Under the pieces are notes generated by a model. That model was not told the origin of the DNA. It saw only the letters and a list, made by a program, of their open reading frames with translations, and did not search any database. Position numbers and translations under genes: made by a program. Shown here in pieces: positions 42,481 to 51,485 of a stretch of 64,000 bases of DNA. Source of the DNA: Thauera sp. 2A1 (GTDB taxonomy: Bacteria > Pseudomonadota > Gammaproteobacteria > Burkholderiales > Rhodocyclaceae); assembly GCF_009469595.2 (NCBI RefSeq), contig NZ_SSXV01000008.1, positions 1 through 64,000 of the forward strand, read 5' to 3'. Positions within the stretch are counted from its first letter, which is position 1. Every line of letters starts with the position of its first letter.

Positions 42481-42981
42481 TCAGAGGTGGTAAAAGTCGA
42501 GTACCGCGTTGATCGTGTCGTTGAGCAGCACGACGTGCTTGCGCGCGATCTTCCAGCTCTCACCTACGGGCTTGAGGTGGTAGGTCGCGTAGCCGAAAAA
42601 TAGTCCTGCCACGGCGAAGCGATAATGATGCGTCGCCCAGTTGACCTTGACCTCGAGCTCACCATTCGAGCCTCCTGGCAACTCGGCGATACGCACGTTG
42701 CTGATCTGGTGCAAGGTGCGCGGCATCGGTGTGGAGGCCGCGGACTTCCCGGTGCGGATGCGGTAAACACGATCCTCGAGCCCCGAGCGGTTCGCGTAGT
42801 AGATCAGCGACATGCTGCGCTTGGGATCGGCGGTGTACGTGTGCTCCGACTCCCATTGCGGCACGTGAAACTCGCTCTCCTCGTCGAACATCTCGAGGTA
42901 TTCGTCCCAGGCCTGGTTGTCGCACAGCTCTGCGTTGCGATAGAGGAACTGCTCGACGGCATGTTGAAGGTTGGGGTTCAT
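42481..42981 (-). CDS. Rieske aromatic dioxygenase small (beta) subunit, BenB/AntB-like
   Basis: 166 residues, the normal size. FLYRNAELCDNQAWDEYLEM and FHVPQWESEHTYTADPKRSM fit the BenB/AntB/XylY type of beta subunits, which support the alpha trimer and have no catalytic metal. It starts four bases after the large-subunit stop. It is the last gene of the minus-strand catabolic cluster. No electron-transfer reductase (BenC-like) follows: the next gene is the convergent VIT/VWA gene. Confidence 0.9.
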   Translation of the reverse strand: MNPNLQHAVEQFLYRNAELCDNQAWDEYLEMFDEESEFHVPQWESEHTYTADPKRSMSLIYYANRSGLEDRVYRIRTGKSAASTPMPRTLHQISNVRIAELPGGSNGELEVKVNWATHHYRFAVAGLFFGYATYHLKPVGESWKIARKHVVLLNDTINAVLDFYHL

Positions 42982-42985
42982 CTGC

Positions 42986-44374
42986 TTACTCCTTGTTCGC
43001 CATCTGCAGTTTGTTGTTGATGCCCTTCAGCAGGAACTTCTGCCAGGCGCCATGCTGGTTCACATACAAGCCTTCCTGGGTGAATTCGGTGCCGGTCAAC
43101 ACCGGCCGTATTCCGACCGCCTTGCTGTTGGCGGACTCTCCTTCGATCCACTTGTCGTGACCGCGAGAAATGTCGCTCCAGCGCTCGAGTCGGGCTTCGA
43201 ACCCCCGCTGCGCCTCCCGGAATTCCACCAGATCGTCCGGCGTCCCCATGCCCGACACGTTGAAGAAGTCCTCGAACTGGCGGATGCGGCTTTCGCGATC
43301 CTTGTCCGACTCACCCTTGACGCCGATGCAGTAGCTGTGGATCTCGGTCTTGTTCCAGGCGACCGGCCGGATCACGCGCAGTTGCGAGCTGATCTGGTCC
43401 ATGAAGAACAGGCTCGGGTAGATGTTGAGGTTGCGCAGGCGATGCATCATCCACTCCGCCTTGGCCTGGCCGTACTCCTCGACCAGTCGCGGCATGATCG
43501 TCGCGTAGCCGGGACGCACACTCGGATTCGGCATATCGCTGAACAACAGGCTGTGGCCATTGCGGAACGAGAAGAAACCGTCATCCGTCTCGGCGTCGCC
43601 GGCGCCGAGCTTGCTGTAGTCGAGCGTTCCCTCGACCTTCCCGCCCTTCTCCGCATTCACCTCGTGCCGGTGCTTGACCGTGGCTACGTAGTTGAAGTGC
43701 ACGGTGCTGACGTGATAGCCGTCCAGGCCGTTCTCGCACTGCAGCTTCCAGTTGCCGTCGAAGGTGTATTGCGAACGGCCGGGCAGCACTTCGAGTTCGC
43801 CCGTGGGCGACTGCGCGACCATCATGTCGAAGAAGACCTTCGCGTCCCCCAGGAAGTCTTCGAGACTATCGGTTCCGTCCACATCCAGGCTGATGAAGAC
43901 GAAGCCCTTGTAGCTTTCGATGCGCGCCTTCTTCAGGCTGTGCTTATCCAGATCGAAATCGGCGGCGTACTCGGATGGCGCCTTCACCTTCACCAGACGG
44001 CCGTCGGTCTTGTACGTCCACGCATGGAACGGACAGGCAAAGGCCGTCGCCTTGCCCTTGCAGACGCGCGTCAGCGTCGCGCCGCGGTGCTGACACGCGT
44101 TGACCAGCGCATTGAGCTTGCCACCGGCGTCACGGGTGATGATCATCGGCTGTCGGCCAGCGCGCATCGTCACGAAATCGTTCGGATTGGGGATTTCGCT
44201 CTCATGGCAAGCGTAGATCCAGTTCTTCTCGAAGATCATCTCCATCTCGAGGTCGAACAGTTCGGGCTCGGTGAACATGTCGCGTGCGATGCGATAAACC
44301 CCATCCGCCGGGCGGAAATCTAAGCAGCCTTTGACGAAATCACGCCACTCGGCGTAGGTGCGCTGGGTGTTCAT
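42986..44374 (-). CDS. Rieske aromatic dioxygenase large (alpha) subunit, BenA/AntA-like
   Basis: 462 residues. The Rieske [2Fe-2S] ligands are in NACQHRGATLTRV and FACPFHAWTY (about 92-117, C-x-H...C-x2-H). The mononuclear iron ligands fit CENGLDGYHVSTVH (about 206-219), and the bridging Asp is in that segment. The C-terminal FFNVSGMGTPDDLVEFREAQ (split naturally at GMGTPDDL) is characteristic of benzoate/toluate/anthranilate 1,2-dioxygenases. It should add both atoms of O2 to an aromatic acid. The substrate cannot be told from sequence alone. A reductase is absent nearby and must come from elsewhere. Confidence 0.92.
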   Translation of the reverse strand: MNTQRTYAEWRDFVKGCLDFRPADGVYRIARDMFTEPELFDLEMEMIFEKNWIYACHESEIPNPNDFVTMRAGRQPMIITRDAGGKLNALVNACQHRGATLTRVCKGKATAFACPFHAWTYKTDGRLVKVKAPSEYAADFDLDKHSLKKARIESYKGFVFISLDVDGTDSLEDFLGDAKVFFDMMVAQSPTGELEVLPGRSQYTFDGNWKLQCENGLDGYHVSTVHFNYVATVKHRHEVNAEKGGKVEGTLDYSKLGAGDAETDDGFFSFRNGHSLLFSDMPNPSVRPGYATIMPRLVEEYGQAKAEWMMHRLRNLNIYPSLFFMDQISSQLRVIRPVAWNKTEIHSYCIGVKGESDKDRESRIRQFEDFFNVSGMGTPDDLVEFREAQRGFEARLERWSDISRGHDKWIEGESANSKAVGIRPVLTGTEFTQEGLYVNQHGAWQKFLLKGINNKLQMANKE

Positions 44375-44438
44375 GTTGCTCCCTCGTGTTGGGGTTGATA
44401 TCGGAGAAATATGCGCCGCTGGCTATTTACTGGCAGTT

Positions 44439-44458
44439 GCCGAAGCCGCGTCTTCGGC
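44439..44458. terminator. Hairpin between CoA ligase and oxygenase genes
   Basis: GCCGAAG and CTTCGGC are inverted around a 6-base loop, in the 115-base gap between two co-directional genes. There is no T-run on either strand, so it is more likely an attenuating or processing hairpin than a full terminator. Confidence 0.3.
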
Positions 44459-44489
44459 ATTAAAGGTCAACGCCTATCGAGCTAAATAG

Positions 44490-46397
44490 TCACTCGAACA
44501 AAAGGCAGTCGGGCGGGCAGTCGTTCACCGTCGCGGCGTACAAGCGGCGCACCGAATCAGCACGGTTGATGAGTACGCCGCGTTGGTTGATGTGTCCCTT
44601 GTCGGTGATCTCTCCCGCGTCGATGCAGGGCGGGCGGTCAAGGATCAGGGCGCGCGCGATGCGTGTGCTGCTGGCGCGGTAGGCGTCGTTGTGCGAGCGC
44701 AGCGCGTCGGCAAGGGTCTGCTTGACCAGTGGATGCGTGGCGAGTTCGGTGGCGGTGAGTCCTTCCAGACCGGGCAGGCGCTTGCGTAGCTGGTCGACAT
44801 TGGGGAACAGCAGTGCGCCGAGTTCATCGGCGTCGTGGCCTGTGCACACAAGGTCGGTGAGCCACGGGTGGGTGTGGGCGAGCACATGGCCGCGCACATG
44901 GGCCACCGACACCCAGGTGCCGGTCGTCAGCTTGAAGTTCTCGGCGATGCGCCCGGCGTACTGCAGGCCGTGACGCGGCTCGTCGGGGGTGATGAAGGTG
45001 ACGGCATCGCCAGTCTTCAGGTAACCCTCCTCGTCGAAGGCGTCGCGGTTGGCTTGGTCGTCGCCGAAGTAGCCGGTGGTGATGTTCTGGCCGCGGAAGC
45101 GGATTTCCATGCGGTTGCCGACCGGCACCAACTTGGCTTCGACGCCGGGCGCGGGCAGGCCGATGGTGCCGATGACCTGTGGTGGCCACCAGGTCAGCGT
45201 CGCCGGGGTGGTGGTTTCGGTGGAGCCGAGCGAGGACAGCACCGGGATGCGGCGGCCGGTGGCGCGGGCGCTGAATTCCTCGAGCTTGAGCCAGGTGTTG
45301 GGCGGCAGCGAGGCGCCGCCATAGACGATGACGTCGAGGTTGGGAAAGATCGCGTCGGCGATGCTCGGATCCTCTTCCATGCGCGCGACCAGCATCTCCA
45401 GGCCGCGTGGCACATTGACCATGATGCTGGGCTGGAAGCGGCACAGGTTGGCGATCGTGCGGTCGACCAGTTCGGGTACCGGTTTGCCGTCGTCGATGTA
45501 CAGCGTGCCGCCGTGCCGCAGCACCATGTTGAACGAGCCGTTGGCGCCGGCGGTGTGGTTCCACGGCAGCCAGTCGACCAGCACCAGCGGGCGCTTGCCG
45601 AGGAAGGGCCAGCATTGGTCCCACAGCGTGCCGGAGGCGATCATGTTGCGCTGGGTGACGGTCACGGCCTTGGGTGCCCCGGTGGAGCCGGACGTGAGCA
45701 ACAGGCGGCCGATGCTGTCGAGGCCGATCTTCGCCACAGCTTCGTCGACCGCGGCGCTCGGTGTGGTACGCAGGATGTCCGCGAAAAGGTCGTCTACCGG
45801 GATGCCGGCGTCCGGCGCGGCCTCGTCGCTCAGCACGCGGGCGCCCGACAACGACTTCACACTTGCGAGCGCTTTCGCGTAGCGCTTCGCACTCCCTGCA
45901 TAGACGAGCGCCGGCGCAAAGCGGCGGCTGAGGTCGGCGATCTTGCTGCCGCTCTGCGACACCAGGCTGTAGGCAGGCGACACCGCGAGCACCGGGATGC
46001 CGATCTGCATCGCGCCCAGTTGCAGCAGCGCGTGGTGGATGCTGTTCTCGCTCAGCACGAAGATTGGGCGGTCGGTGGGGATGTCGCGGTCGAGTAACCA
46101 TTGCGACACCGCGTTCGTCGCCGCCAGCGCCTCGCGGTAGGTGATCTGGCGCCAGTTGCCGGTGCCGTCGGGTTCGGCGAGGAAGACAGTGTCGGGCCGC
46201 TCGGCGGCATGCAGGCGCAGATAGTCGCCCAGCTGGCGCACGGCCATTGGCGCCAGGGGCTGCAGGTTGCGGATCAGCACGGCGCCGTCGGCGCGCTCCG
46301 TGACTTCGATATCGACCGGGCCGAAGCGGACGTCGCGGAACGGCGCGCTCGGACGTCCAGCTTCGAAGGCGGTGTGGGATGCGGCGAGAGTCGTCAT
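44490..46397 (-). CDS. AMP-forming acyl/aryl-CoA ligase, feruloyl-CoA synthase-like
   Basis: 635 residues. The AMP-binding signature LLLTSGSTGAPKAVTVTQ (about 213-230) is clear. The adenylation core has VLSSLGSTETTTP (about 385-400) and MEIRFRGQNITTGYFGDD, and the hinge GYLKTGDAVTF is present. The length and the N-terminal DVRFGPVDIEV motif match the feruloyl-CoA synthase branch rather than benzoate-CoA ligase. The usual C-terminal lysine motif is not obvious. It should activate an aromatic or short-chain acid to its CoA thioester. It lies between the oxygenase and the quinone-oxidoreductase genes. Confidence 0.88.
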   Translation of the reverse strand: MTTLAASHTAFEAGRPSAPFRDVRFGPVDIEVTERADGAVLIRNLQPLAPMAVRQLGDYLRLHAAERPDTVFLAEPDGTGNWRQITYREALAATNAVSQWLLDRDIPTDRPIFVLSENSIHHALLQLGAMQIGIPVLAVSPAYSLVSQSGSKIADLSRRFAPALVYAGSAKRYAKALASVKSLSGARVLSDEAAPDAGIPVDDLFADILRTTPSAAVDEAVAKIGLDSIGRLLLTSGSTGAPKAVTVTQRNMIASGTLWDQCWPFLGKRPLVLVDWLPWNHTAGANGSFNMVLRHGGTLYIDDGKPVPELVDRTIANLCRFQPSIMVNVPRGLEMLVARMEEDPSIADAIFPNLDVIVYGGASLPPNTWLKLEEFSARATGRRIPVLSSLGSTETTTPATLTWWPPQVIGTIGLPAPGVEAKLVPVGNRMEIRFRGQNITTGYFGDDQANRDAFDEEGYLKTGDAVTFITPDEPRHGLQYAGRIAENFKLTTGTWVSVAHVRGHVLAHTHPWLTDLVCTGHDADELGALLFPNVDQLRKRLPGLEGLTATELATHPLVKQTLADALRSHNDAYRASSTRIARALILDRPPCIDAGEITDKGHINQRGVLINRADSVRRLYAATVNDCPPDCLLFE

Positions 46398-46463
46398 GGC
46401 ATCTGTCCTGTCTGACGTGAAGTCGCGATGGGATGGAGCTAGGTGGGTGGGTTGCAGACGCGT

Positions 46464-47471
46464 TCAACGGCCGAAATCGAGCAGCACTTTGGCGCCACGC
46501 GGGGCCGAAAAGCGTTGCCAGGCATCGGCGAAAGCGCGCGCCGGCGTTGCCTCCCAGGCGTTCGGCGTCAGGACGCCCTCAGCCAGCAGGTCGAACACGC
46601 GCGCCAGCTGAGTGGTGAATTGCGCTTCCTCGTTAGCCAGCAGGCCGCCGCAATACACGCCGACCAGCGAGGCGCCCTTCAGCAGCAGCAGGTTCATCGG
46701 CACCGACGGGATGGCGCCGGCGGCGAAGCCGATCACCAGCAGGCGCCCGCGCCACGCCAGCGCGCGCACCGCCGGCTCGGTGTAGAGGTCGCCGACCGGG
46801 TCGACAACGATGTCGGCGCCGCGCGGGCCGAGCAACTCCTTGAGGCCCTGGCGTAGCGCGGCGGATTCGACCGTGACGGTGCGGTCGTGCGTGTGGTCGC
46901 GCAGCGACAGTCGGCCTTCGGCTGCGCGCTCGACGCTGTATAGCTGGGCGCCAAGATGAGCTGCGAGTTGCATTGCTGCCCGGCCCACCGCGCCGCTGGC
47001 GCCGAGTACCAACACGCGCTCGCCGGCCTTCAGCGCGGCGCGGTCGACCAGGCCGTGGTAGGCGGTCAGGTGTGAGTTGATGGAGGCGACCGCGTCCTGC
47101 GGCGATAGACCCGGCGGCAGCAGGATTACGCGGCGGGCTGGGGCGACCAGCTGCGACGCATAGGCGCCGACCACGCCGCTTGAGACGACGACATCGCCCG
47201 GCTTCAGGTGTGTGACGCCCGCACCCACTGCGTGCACCGTGCCGGCCGCATCGAGACCGGGGACGAAAGGCAGGGACGGTCGATCCTGATAGCGTCCCTG
47301 CATCATCAGGTGATCGGTGAAATTCAGCGCTGCGCAGTTCACGTCGATCACGACCTCACCCGCCGCTGGGGTGTTCGGCCGCGCCCATGGTTCGACAGCG
47401 ATCTGCGGCGGGTTGCCGTACGCGCGGCAGACGAGGGCATAGGTCGGGGAGGGCGGAGGAGTTGCGGACAT
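46464..47471 (-). CDS. Zinc-free MDR-family NADPH:quinone oxidoreductase-like protein
   Basis: 335 residues. It has a GroES-like N-terminal domain (CAALNFTDHLMMQGRYQ; FVPGLDAAGTV) and a Rossmann domain with the nucleotide-binding LVLGASGAVGRAAMQLA (about 150-166). The structural and catalytic zinc cysteines of alcohol dehydrogenases are absent, which is typical of the QOR/enoyl-reductase subgroup. In this cluster it could reduce an enoyl or enone intermediate. The exact substrate is unknown. It is upstream of the CoA ligase in the transcript, with 66 bases between. Confidence 0.88.
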   Translation of the reverse strand: MSATPPPSPTYALVCRAYGNPPQIAVEPWARPNTPAAGEVVIDVNCAALNFTDHLMMQGRYQDRPSLPFVPGLDAAGTVHAVGAGVTHLKPGDVVVSSGVVGAYASQLVAPARRVILLPPGLSPQDAVASINSHLTAYHGLVDRAALKAGERVLVLGASGAVGRAAMQLAAHLGAQLYSVERAAEGRLSLRDHTHDRTVTVESAALRQGLKELLGPRGADIVVDPVGDLYTEPAVRALAWRGRLLVIGFAAGAIPSVPMNLLLLKGASLVGVYCGGLLANEEAQFTTQLARVFDLLAEGVLTPNAWEATPARAFADAWQRFSAPRGAKVLLDFGR

Positions 47472-47620
47472 GGAACGACGCTCCGGGCAAGGTGGCGGAC
47501 GCAGGGCATGCGTGCCGTACCGACGAAGGTAAGGGCGTGGATGGAAATCGTGCGGTGGCCACCCCGGGCCGCACGCTGCAGCCCCGGGTGGCCAGGATCA
47601 CTTCGGCGGGGGTCGGCGCG

Positions 47621-48766
47621 TCAGCGCACGAGTGTCCAGCCGCCGTTCTTCACCGTGATCAGCTCGCGGCCACGTTCGTCAAAGCCGCTGTGGTCGGCCG
47701 GCGTCATGTTGAACACGCCCTGCGTGCCCACCAGCTCCTTGGTCTGCTCGAGCGCGTCGCGCAGCGCGGTGCGGAACTCCGGCGTGCCCGGCTTGCCCTT
47801 CGCTGCGGCCAGCGGCACCGCTTGCTTGAGTAGAAGTCCGGCGTCGTAGATGTTGGCACCGAAGGTGGCCGGCTTGGTGCCGTGCAGCTTCTCGTAGGCG
47901 GCGATGTACTCGCCGGCGAGCTTCTTCGACGGATTGCTGTCGTCGATCTCGGGCAGTACCAGCATCAGGCTGGCGGCGAGGATGGTGCCCTCGACTTTCT
48001 TGCCACCCAGTTTCAGGAAGTCGGGTAGCGCGGCACCATGGGTCTGGTAAAACTGACCCTTGTAGCCCTGATCGACGAGTGTGATCTGCGGCAGCACCGA
48101 CGCGCCGCCTGGTGCAGCGACGAGTACGGCGTCCGGGCGCGCTGAATAGATCTTCAGCGCCTGGCCGGTCACCGAGTTGTCCGAGCGCAGAAAGCGTTCG
48201 TTGGCAACGATTTTGATGCCGGCCTGCTCTGCCATCGGCGAGAAAACCTTGTACCAGGTCTCGCCGTAGGGGTCGCCCGTGCCGATGAAGCCCACCGTCT
48301 TGATGCCGGCCTTGCGCATCTGCCCGATCAGCGCGCGGGCAATCAAGTCGTCGTTCTGCGGCGTCTTGAACACCCACTTCTTCTTCTCGTCCATCGGCAG
48401 CACCACCGCATTGGTGCCCACAGGCGCCAGCAGTGGCACGCCAGCCGAGGCGATGAAGTCGAGCACCGCGATCGCATTGGGCGAGCCCGAGGGTCCGATG
48501 ATCGCATCGACGTTCTGTTCGGAAATGAGCTTCTTCACCGCGGTGACTGAGGCGGTCGGGTCACTGCCATCATCGAGCGCAATGTATTCGACGCTCATGT
48601 CGCCGATCCTGGTCGGTAACAGGGGCACAGTGTTCTTCTGGGGAATGCCGACCAGCGCGGTTGGGCCAGTGGCCGACGACACGACGCCGATCTTGACTTG
48701 CGCGTGTGCGGTCGTCACCAGCAAGGCGCCGAACATCAGGGCGGATGCGATCTTCTTCAACAGCAT
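47621..48766 (-). CDS. Periplasmic amino-acid/aromatic-acid type ABC substrate-binding protein
   Basis: 381 residues. The signal peptide covers about 1-22 (LMFGALLVTTAHA). The mature type I fold resembles LivJ/branched-chain amino acid binding proteins (KIGVVSSATGPTALVG; AIIGPSGSPNAIAVLDF; GFIGTGDPYGETW). Aromatic-acid clusters often contain such binding proteins, with the permease and ATPase genes next to them. Here those ABC genes are absent, so a system elsewhere must be used. The ligand is probably the cluster's substrate; this is inferred from context. Confidence 0.9.
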   Translation of the reverse strand: MLLKKIASALMFGALLVTTAHAQVKIGVVSSATGPTALVGIPQKNTVPLLPTRIGDMSVEYIALDDGSDPTASVTAVKKLISEQNVDAIIGPSGSPNAIAVLDFIASAGVPLLAPVGTNAVVLPMDEKKKWVFKTPQNDDLIARALIGQMRKAGIKTVGFIGTGDPYGETWYKVFSPMAEQAGIKIVANERFLRSDNSVTGQALKIYSARPDAVLVAAPGGASVLPQITLVDQGYKGQFYQTHGAALPDFLKLGGKKVEGTILAASLMLVLPEIDDSNPSKKLAGEYIAAYEKLHGTKPATFGANIYDAGLLLKQAVPLAAAKGKPGTPEFRTALRDALEQTKELVGTQGVFNMTPADHSGFDERGRELITVKNGGWTLVR

Positions 48767-48833
48767 GTTTGTCTCCGTTTTGATGTGGTTGTGGTGTGCA
48801 AACTGTCGAGGCGGGGTGATGCGTTGTTGCGGG

Positions 48834-49382
48834 TCAGGTTAGGCGCTGTGCAGCGGCGTCATGGCTGCGCGCTACCGCATATCCTCCATTCCAGTAGGCC
48901 AGCGGCGCGCCGTCACGGTGGCAAAAATGGTCAACGAGTCCGAGCACGATTTCGTGATCGCCGGCACTCACAAGCGAGTCGAGCGAACACTCGAAGCTGG
49001 CGATCGTGTCTTCGAGAACAGGGAGGCCCGCCGCAGACCGGTGGTAGCACACACCGTCAAACCTGTCAGCCAATGGGCGTGCCATCTGCTGTGCGATCTC
49101 GCGCTGGTGTTCGGCCAGCACATTCACGACGAAGCGCTGAGCAGTGCCAAAGATGGCATGGGCTTTGGAGCCGCGAATCACGTTCCACGACACCATTGGA
49201 GGCTGCATCGAGACGCTGGCGAAAGAGTTCACCGTGAGCCCGTAAGGTACGCCATCCTCGTCCACCGTCGTGATCACGGCGACGCCGGTGGGATAGCGGC
49301 CGAAGGCCCGGCGAAGTTCCGGTTTGGGAGCGTCCGCCGTGGGTATGGCGGGCGGCGGAGCAGATAGGACGGTTTCGGACAT
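48834..49382 (-). CDS. FMN/FAD reductase, flavin-reductase-domain family
   Basis: 182 residues. The flavin reductase-like fold is shown by FGRYPTGVAVITTVDEDGVP (about 27-46), TVNSFASVSMQPPMVSWNV, the FVVNVLAEHQ strand and FDGVCYH. Family members (HpaC, HsaB, IacG types) reduce free flavin with NAD(P)H for a partner monooxygenase. It sits directly downstream of the acyl-CoA-dehydrogenase-like gene, with 42 bases between, and is the likely partner. An alternative is that it supplies electrons to the reductase-less Rieske oxygenase, which would be unusual. Confidence 0.88.
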   Translation of the reverse strand: MSETVLSAPPPAIPTADAPKPELRRAFGRYPTGVAVITTVDEDGVPYGLTVNSFASVSMQPPMVSWNVIRGSKAHAIFGTAQRFVVNVLAEHQREIAQQMARPLADRFDGVCYHRSAAGLPVLEDTIASFECSLDSLVSAGDHEIVLGLVDHFCHRDGAPLAYWNGGYAVARSHDAAAQRLT

Positions 49383-49424
49383 GTTGGACCTCCACTGTGT
49401 TTCGGGATCGACCTTCGGGCCCTC

Positions 49425-50684
49425 TCAGTCGTCGCGCTCGCCTTCCTCGTACAGCACGCCGTGGCCTATGCGGTCGAGACAGATTTCCGCTGTCCAGGGC
49501 AGCATGAGCGAGCCGCAGCGGCTGTCGCGGAACATGCGTTCGAGCGGAAAATTCTTCAGCATCGCCTGTCCGCCACACACCTTGACCGCGGCCGAACAGA
49601 TCTCGGCGCTGTATTCCATGATCGTGTACTGGCAGGCGTAGGCGCGCATGCGCTCGGTGCGCGATGGGTTGCGCTTGAACTCCGAGGTGACGCGGTGGAA
49701 CAAGGCCCAGGCCTGCTGCAGCTTGACGTACATCTCGGCGACACCGAATTGCTTCGTCGGATACATGCGGCGCTTCACATTAACGTCCGACACTTCGGCG
49801 CGCAGATAGGCGACGGCGAAGTCGTACGCCGCCTGCGCCAGGCCCATGTAGCAGGGGGTGAGCGTCATGAACATGTGCGGGTACTGGCTGGCGGCCTGGA
49901 TGTAGACGCCCTGCGGCATCAGCTGCGCGGTGTCGGGCACCACCACGTTCTTCAGCAGCAGCGTGCGCGACACGGTGCCACGCATGCCCAATGGATCCCA
50001 GTCGCCCACGACCGACACACCGGGAGCATTGGCTGGCACCGCCATGAACATGGTGTGGGCGCGGGTCGGCTCGGCGACGTCCTCGGTACACAGCACGCCG
50101 TAGTAGTCGGCGTGGCCGGACAGCGATGCGAAGATCTTCTTGCCGTTGAGCACCCAGCCGTCGGCGGTCTTGTGCGCGCTGGTGCCGAAGGGGTGCTTGC
50201 CGGCGGCGGCGCCGCTGCCCTCGGAGAAGGGCTGGGCGTAGATCTTGCCGGCGAGCATGTGGCCGTAGTGCAACGCGCGGTTGTGCTCGTGGCTTTCCCG
50301 CTGCTCGGGCGTCAGCTCCAGCGCGTCCACCATGTCGGCGGTCCACAGCGCGTTGGCGTTGTGCATGTTGAAGGTGTTTGCAGTGGTGCTGCAATAGTAC
50401 GAGATGCGCGATGCGACCAGCGCGTAGGTGCGGTAGTCGGCACCGATCCCCCCCAGGCGCTTGGGTACGCACAGGCCGAGGAAGCCCATCTCCTTGAGGT
50501 CTTCGTAGTTCGCGGTTGGGAAGCTGGCTTCGCGGTCGTGCTTGAACGCACGCTCGGCCCAGGCCACGCCGTACTGGTCGACCCTCGCGAGCAGCTCGCG
50601 CTGCAGATCGGTGAGCGGCGCGCCGTCGAACATCGTGTTGGCGTCGGCCGACTTGGCGTACTTGATCAGGTAGCTGCTGTCCAT
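49425..50684 (-). CDS. Acyl-CoA dehydrogenase-fold flavoprotein, possible monooxygenase component
   Basis: 419 residues with the three ACAD regions. The N-terminal helices include FLGLCVPKRLGGIGADYRTY. The flavin-binding middle domain has YAQPFSEGSGAAAGKHPFG and GWVLNGKKIFASL. The C-terminal helices have VKVCGGQAMLKNFPLERMFRD. The segment LPWTAEICLDRIG contains a glutamate near the usual catalytic position, so true dehydrogenase activity is possible. With a flavin reductase gene immediately downstream, a two-component hydroxylase (HsaA/IacA type) is the competing and, in my view, slightly better reading. It starts nine bases after the hydrolase stop. Confidence 0.87.
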   Translation of the reverse strand: MDSSYLIKYAKSADANTMFDGAPLTDLQRELLARVDQYGVAWAERAFKHDREASFPTANYEDLKEMGFLGLCVPKRLGGIGADYRTYALVASRISYYCSTTANTFNMHNANALWTADMVDALELTPEQRESHEHNRALHYGHMLAGKIYAQPFSEGSGAAAGKHPFGTSAHKTADGWVLNGKKIFASLSGHADYYGVLCTEDVAEPTRAHTMFMAVPANAPGVSVVGDWDPLGMRGTVSRTLLLKNVVVPDTAQLMPQGVYIQAASQYPHMFMTLTPCYMGLAQAAYDFAVAYLRAEVSDVNVKRRMYPTKQFGVAEMYVKLQQAWALFHRVTSEFKRNPSRTERMRAYACQYTIMEYSAEICSAAVKVCGGQAMLKNFPLERMFRDSRCGSLMLPWTAEICLDRIGHGVLYEEGERDD

Positions 50685-50693
50685 GCGGGTCTC

Positions 50694-51485
50694 CTACTTG
50701 TCCTGTTCGGCCGCGGCGAGGAAGGCTGCGACGGTGTGGTTGAAGCGGTCCGGCGATTCGATATTCGCCATGTGGTTGATGTGTGCGAATTCGTGCAACT
50801 CGACCTGCCTCAGGTGCTCGGCCATGCGACGCATGGCCTTCACTGGCGCCTGCTGGTCGAGCTCGCCCGCCATCAGCAGGGTCGGCACAGCGATGTCGGA
50901 CAGCGCGGCCTTGCGATCGAAGGTGGTAAGCAGGCGCATGTAGTGCAGGTACTGCGACTTGACGACGCCGTCGGCCGAAAGCTCAGCGAGCCTGAACATT
51001 TGCGGGCGGGTGTCGGCGCCGACGAACTTGCGCAGCAACTCCGGCGCCGCGTCACCGAAACGGGCGACGTTTGCCAGCGGCTCGGCCCGCAAACGAACGA
51101 ATTCCTGCTGCCACGTCAGGTCCGGATTGCCGAAACCAGCGGTGGTGGCCGACAGGATCAGGCTCGCGACGCGCTGCGGATGACGGTGGATGTACTCCTG
51201 CGCCACCATGCCGCCGATTGAATGGCCGAGCAGATGCATGCGCTCGATGCGCAGTGCCACACGCATCGCTTCCAGCGCGTCTGCCAGGTCCGCCCAGTCG
51301 ATGTCGGCCGCGGCTGGCGAGTGGCCGTAGCCGGGCATGGTCCAAGCCACCGTCAGGCGTTCACGGCCGAAATGTTCGAGCTGCGGCAGCCAGATGCTGG
51401 CGGTGGAGCCCATACCGTGCAGCAGCACCAGAGGCGTTCCGCCGTGACCGCTGGCGAGCCAGGAAGGAACCAAGGCGGCGCTCAT
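50694..51485 (-). CDS. Alpha/beta hydrolase, NicD-like deformylase candidate
   Basis: 263 residues. The oxyanion motif LLHGMGSTASIW lies at about 21-32. The nucleophile elbow GHSIGG (Ser 89), an acidic residue in LLMAGELDQQAP and the final His in HINHMANI complete the triad. The start overlaps the NicX-like stop as ATGA at 51482-51485. In nicotinate degradation NicD removes formate from N-formylmaleamate, the product of the NicX dioxygenase. The direct coupling to a NicX homologue makes that role the first guess, but esterase activity on another ring-fission product is possible. Confidence 0.85.
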   Translation of the reverse strand: MSAALVPSWLASGHGGTPLVLLHGMGSTASIWLPQLEHFGRERLTVAWTMPGYGHSPAAADIDWADLADALEAMRVALRIERMHLLGHSIGGMVAQEYIHRHPQRVASLILSATTAGFGNPDLTWQQEFVRLRAEPLANVARFGDAAPELLRKFVGADTRPQMFRLAELSADGVVKSQYLHYMRLLTTFDRKAALSDIAVPTLLMAGELDQQAPVKAMRRMAEHLRQVELHEFAHINHMANIESPDRFNHTVAAFLAAAEQDK

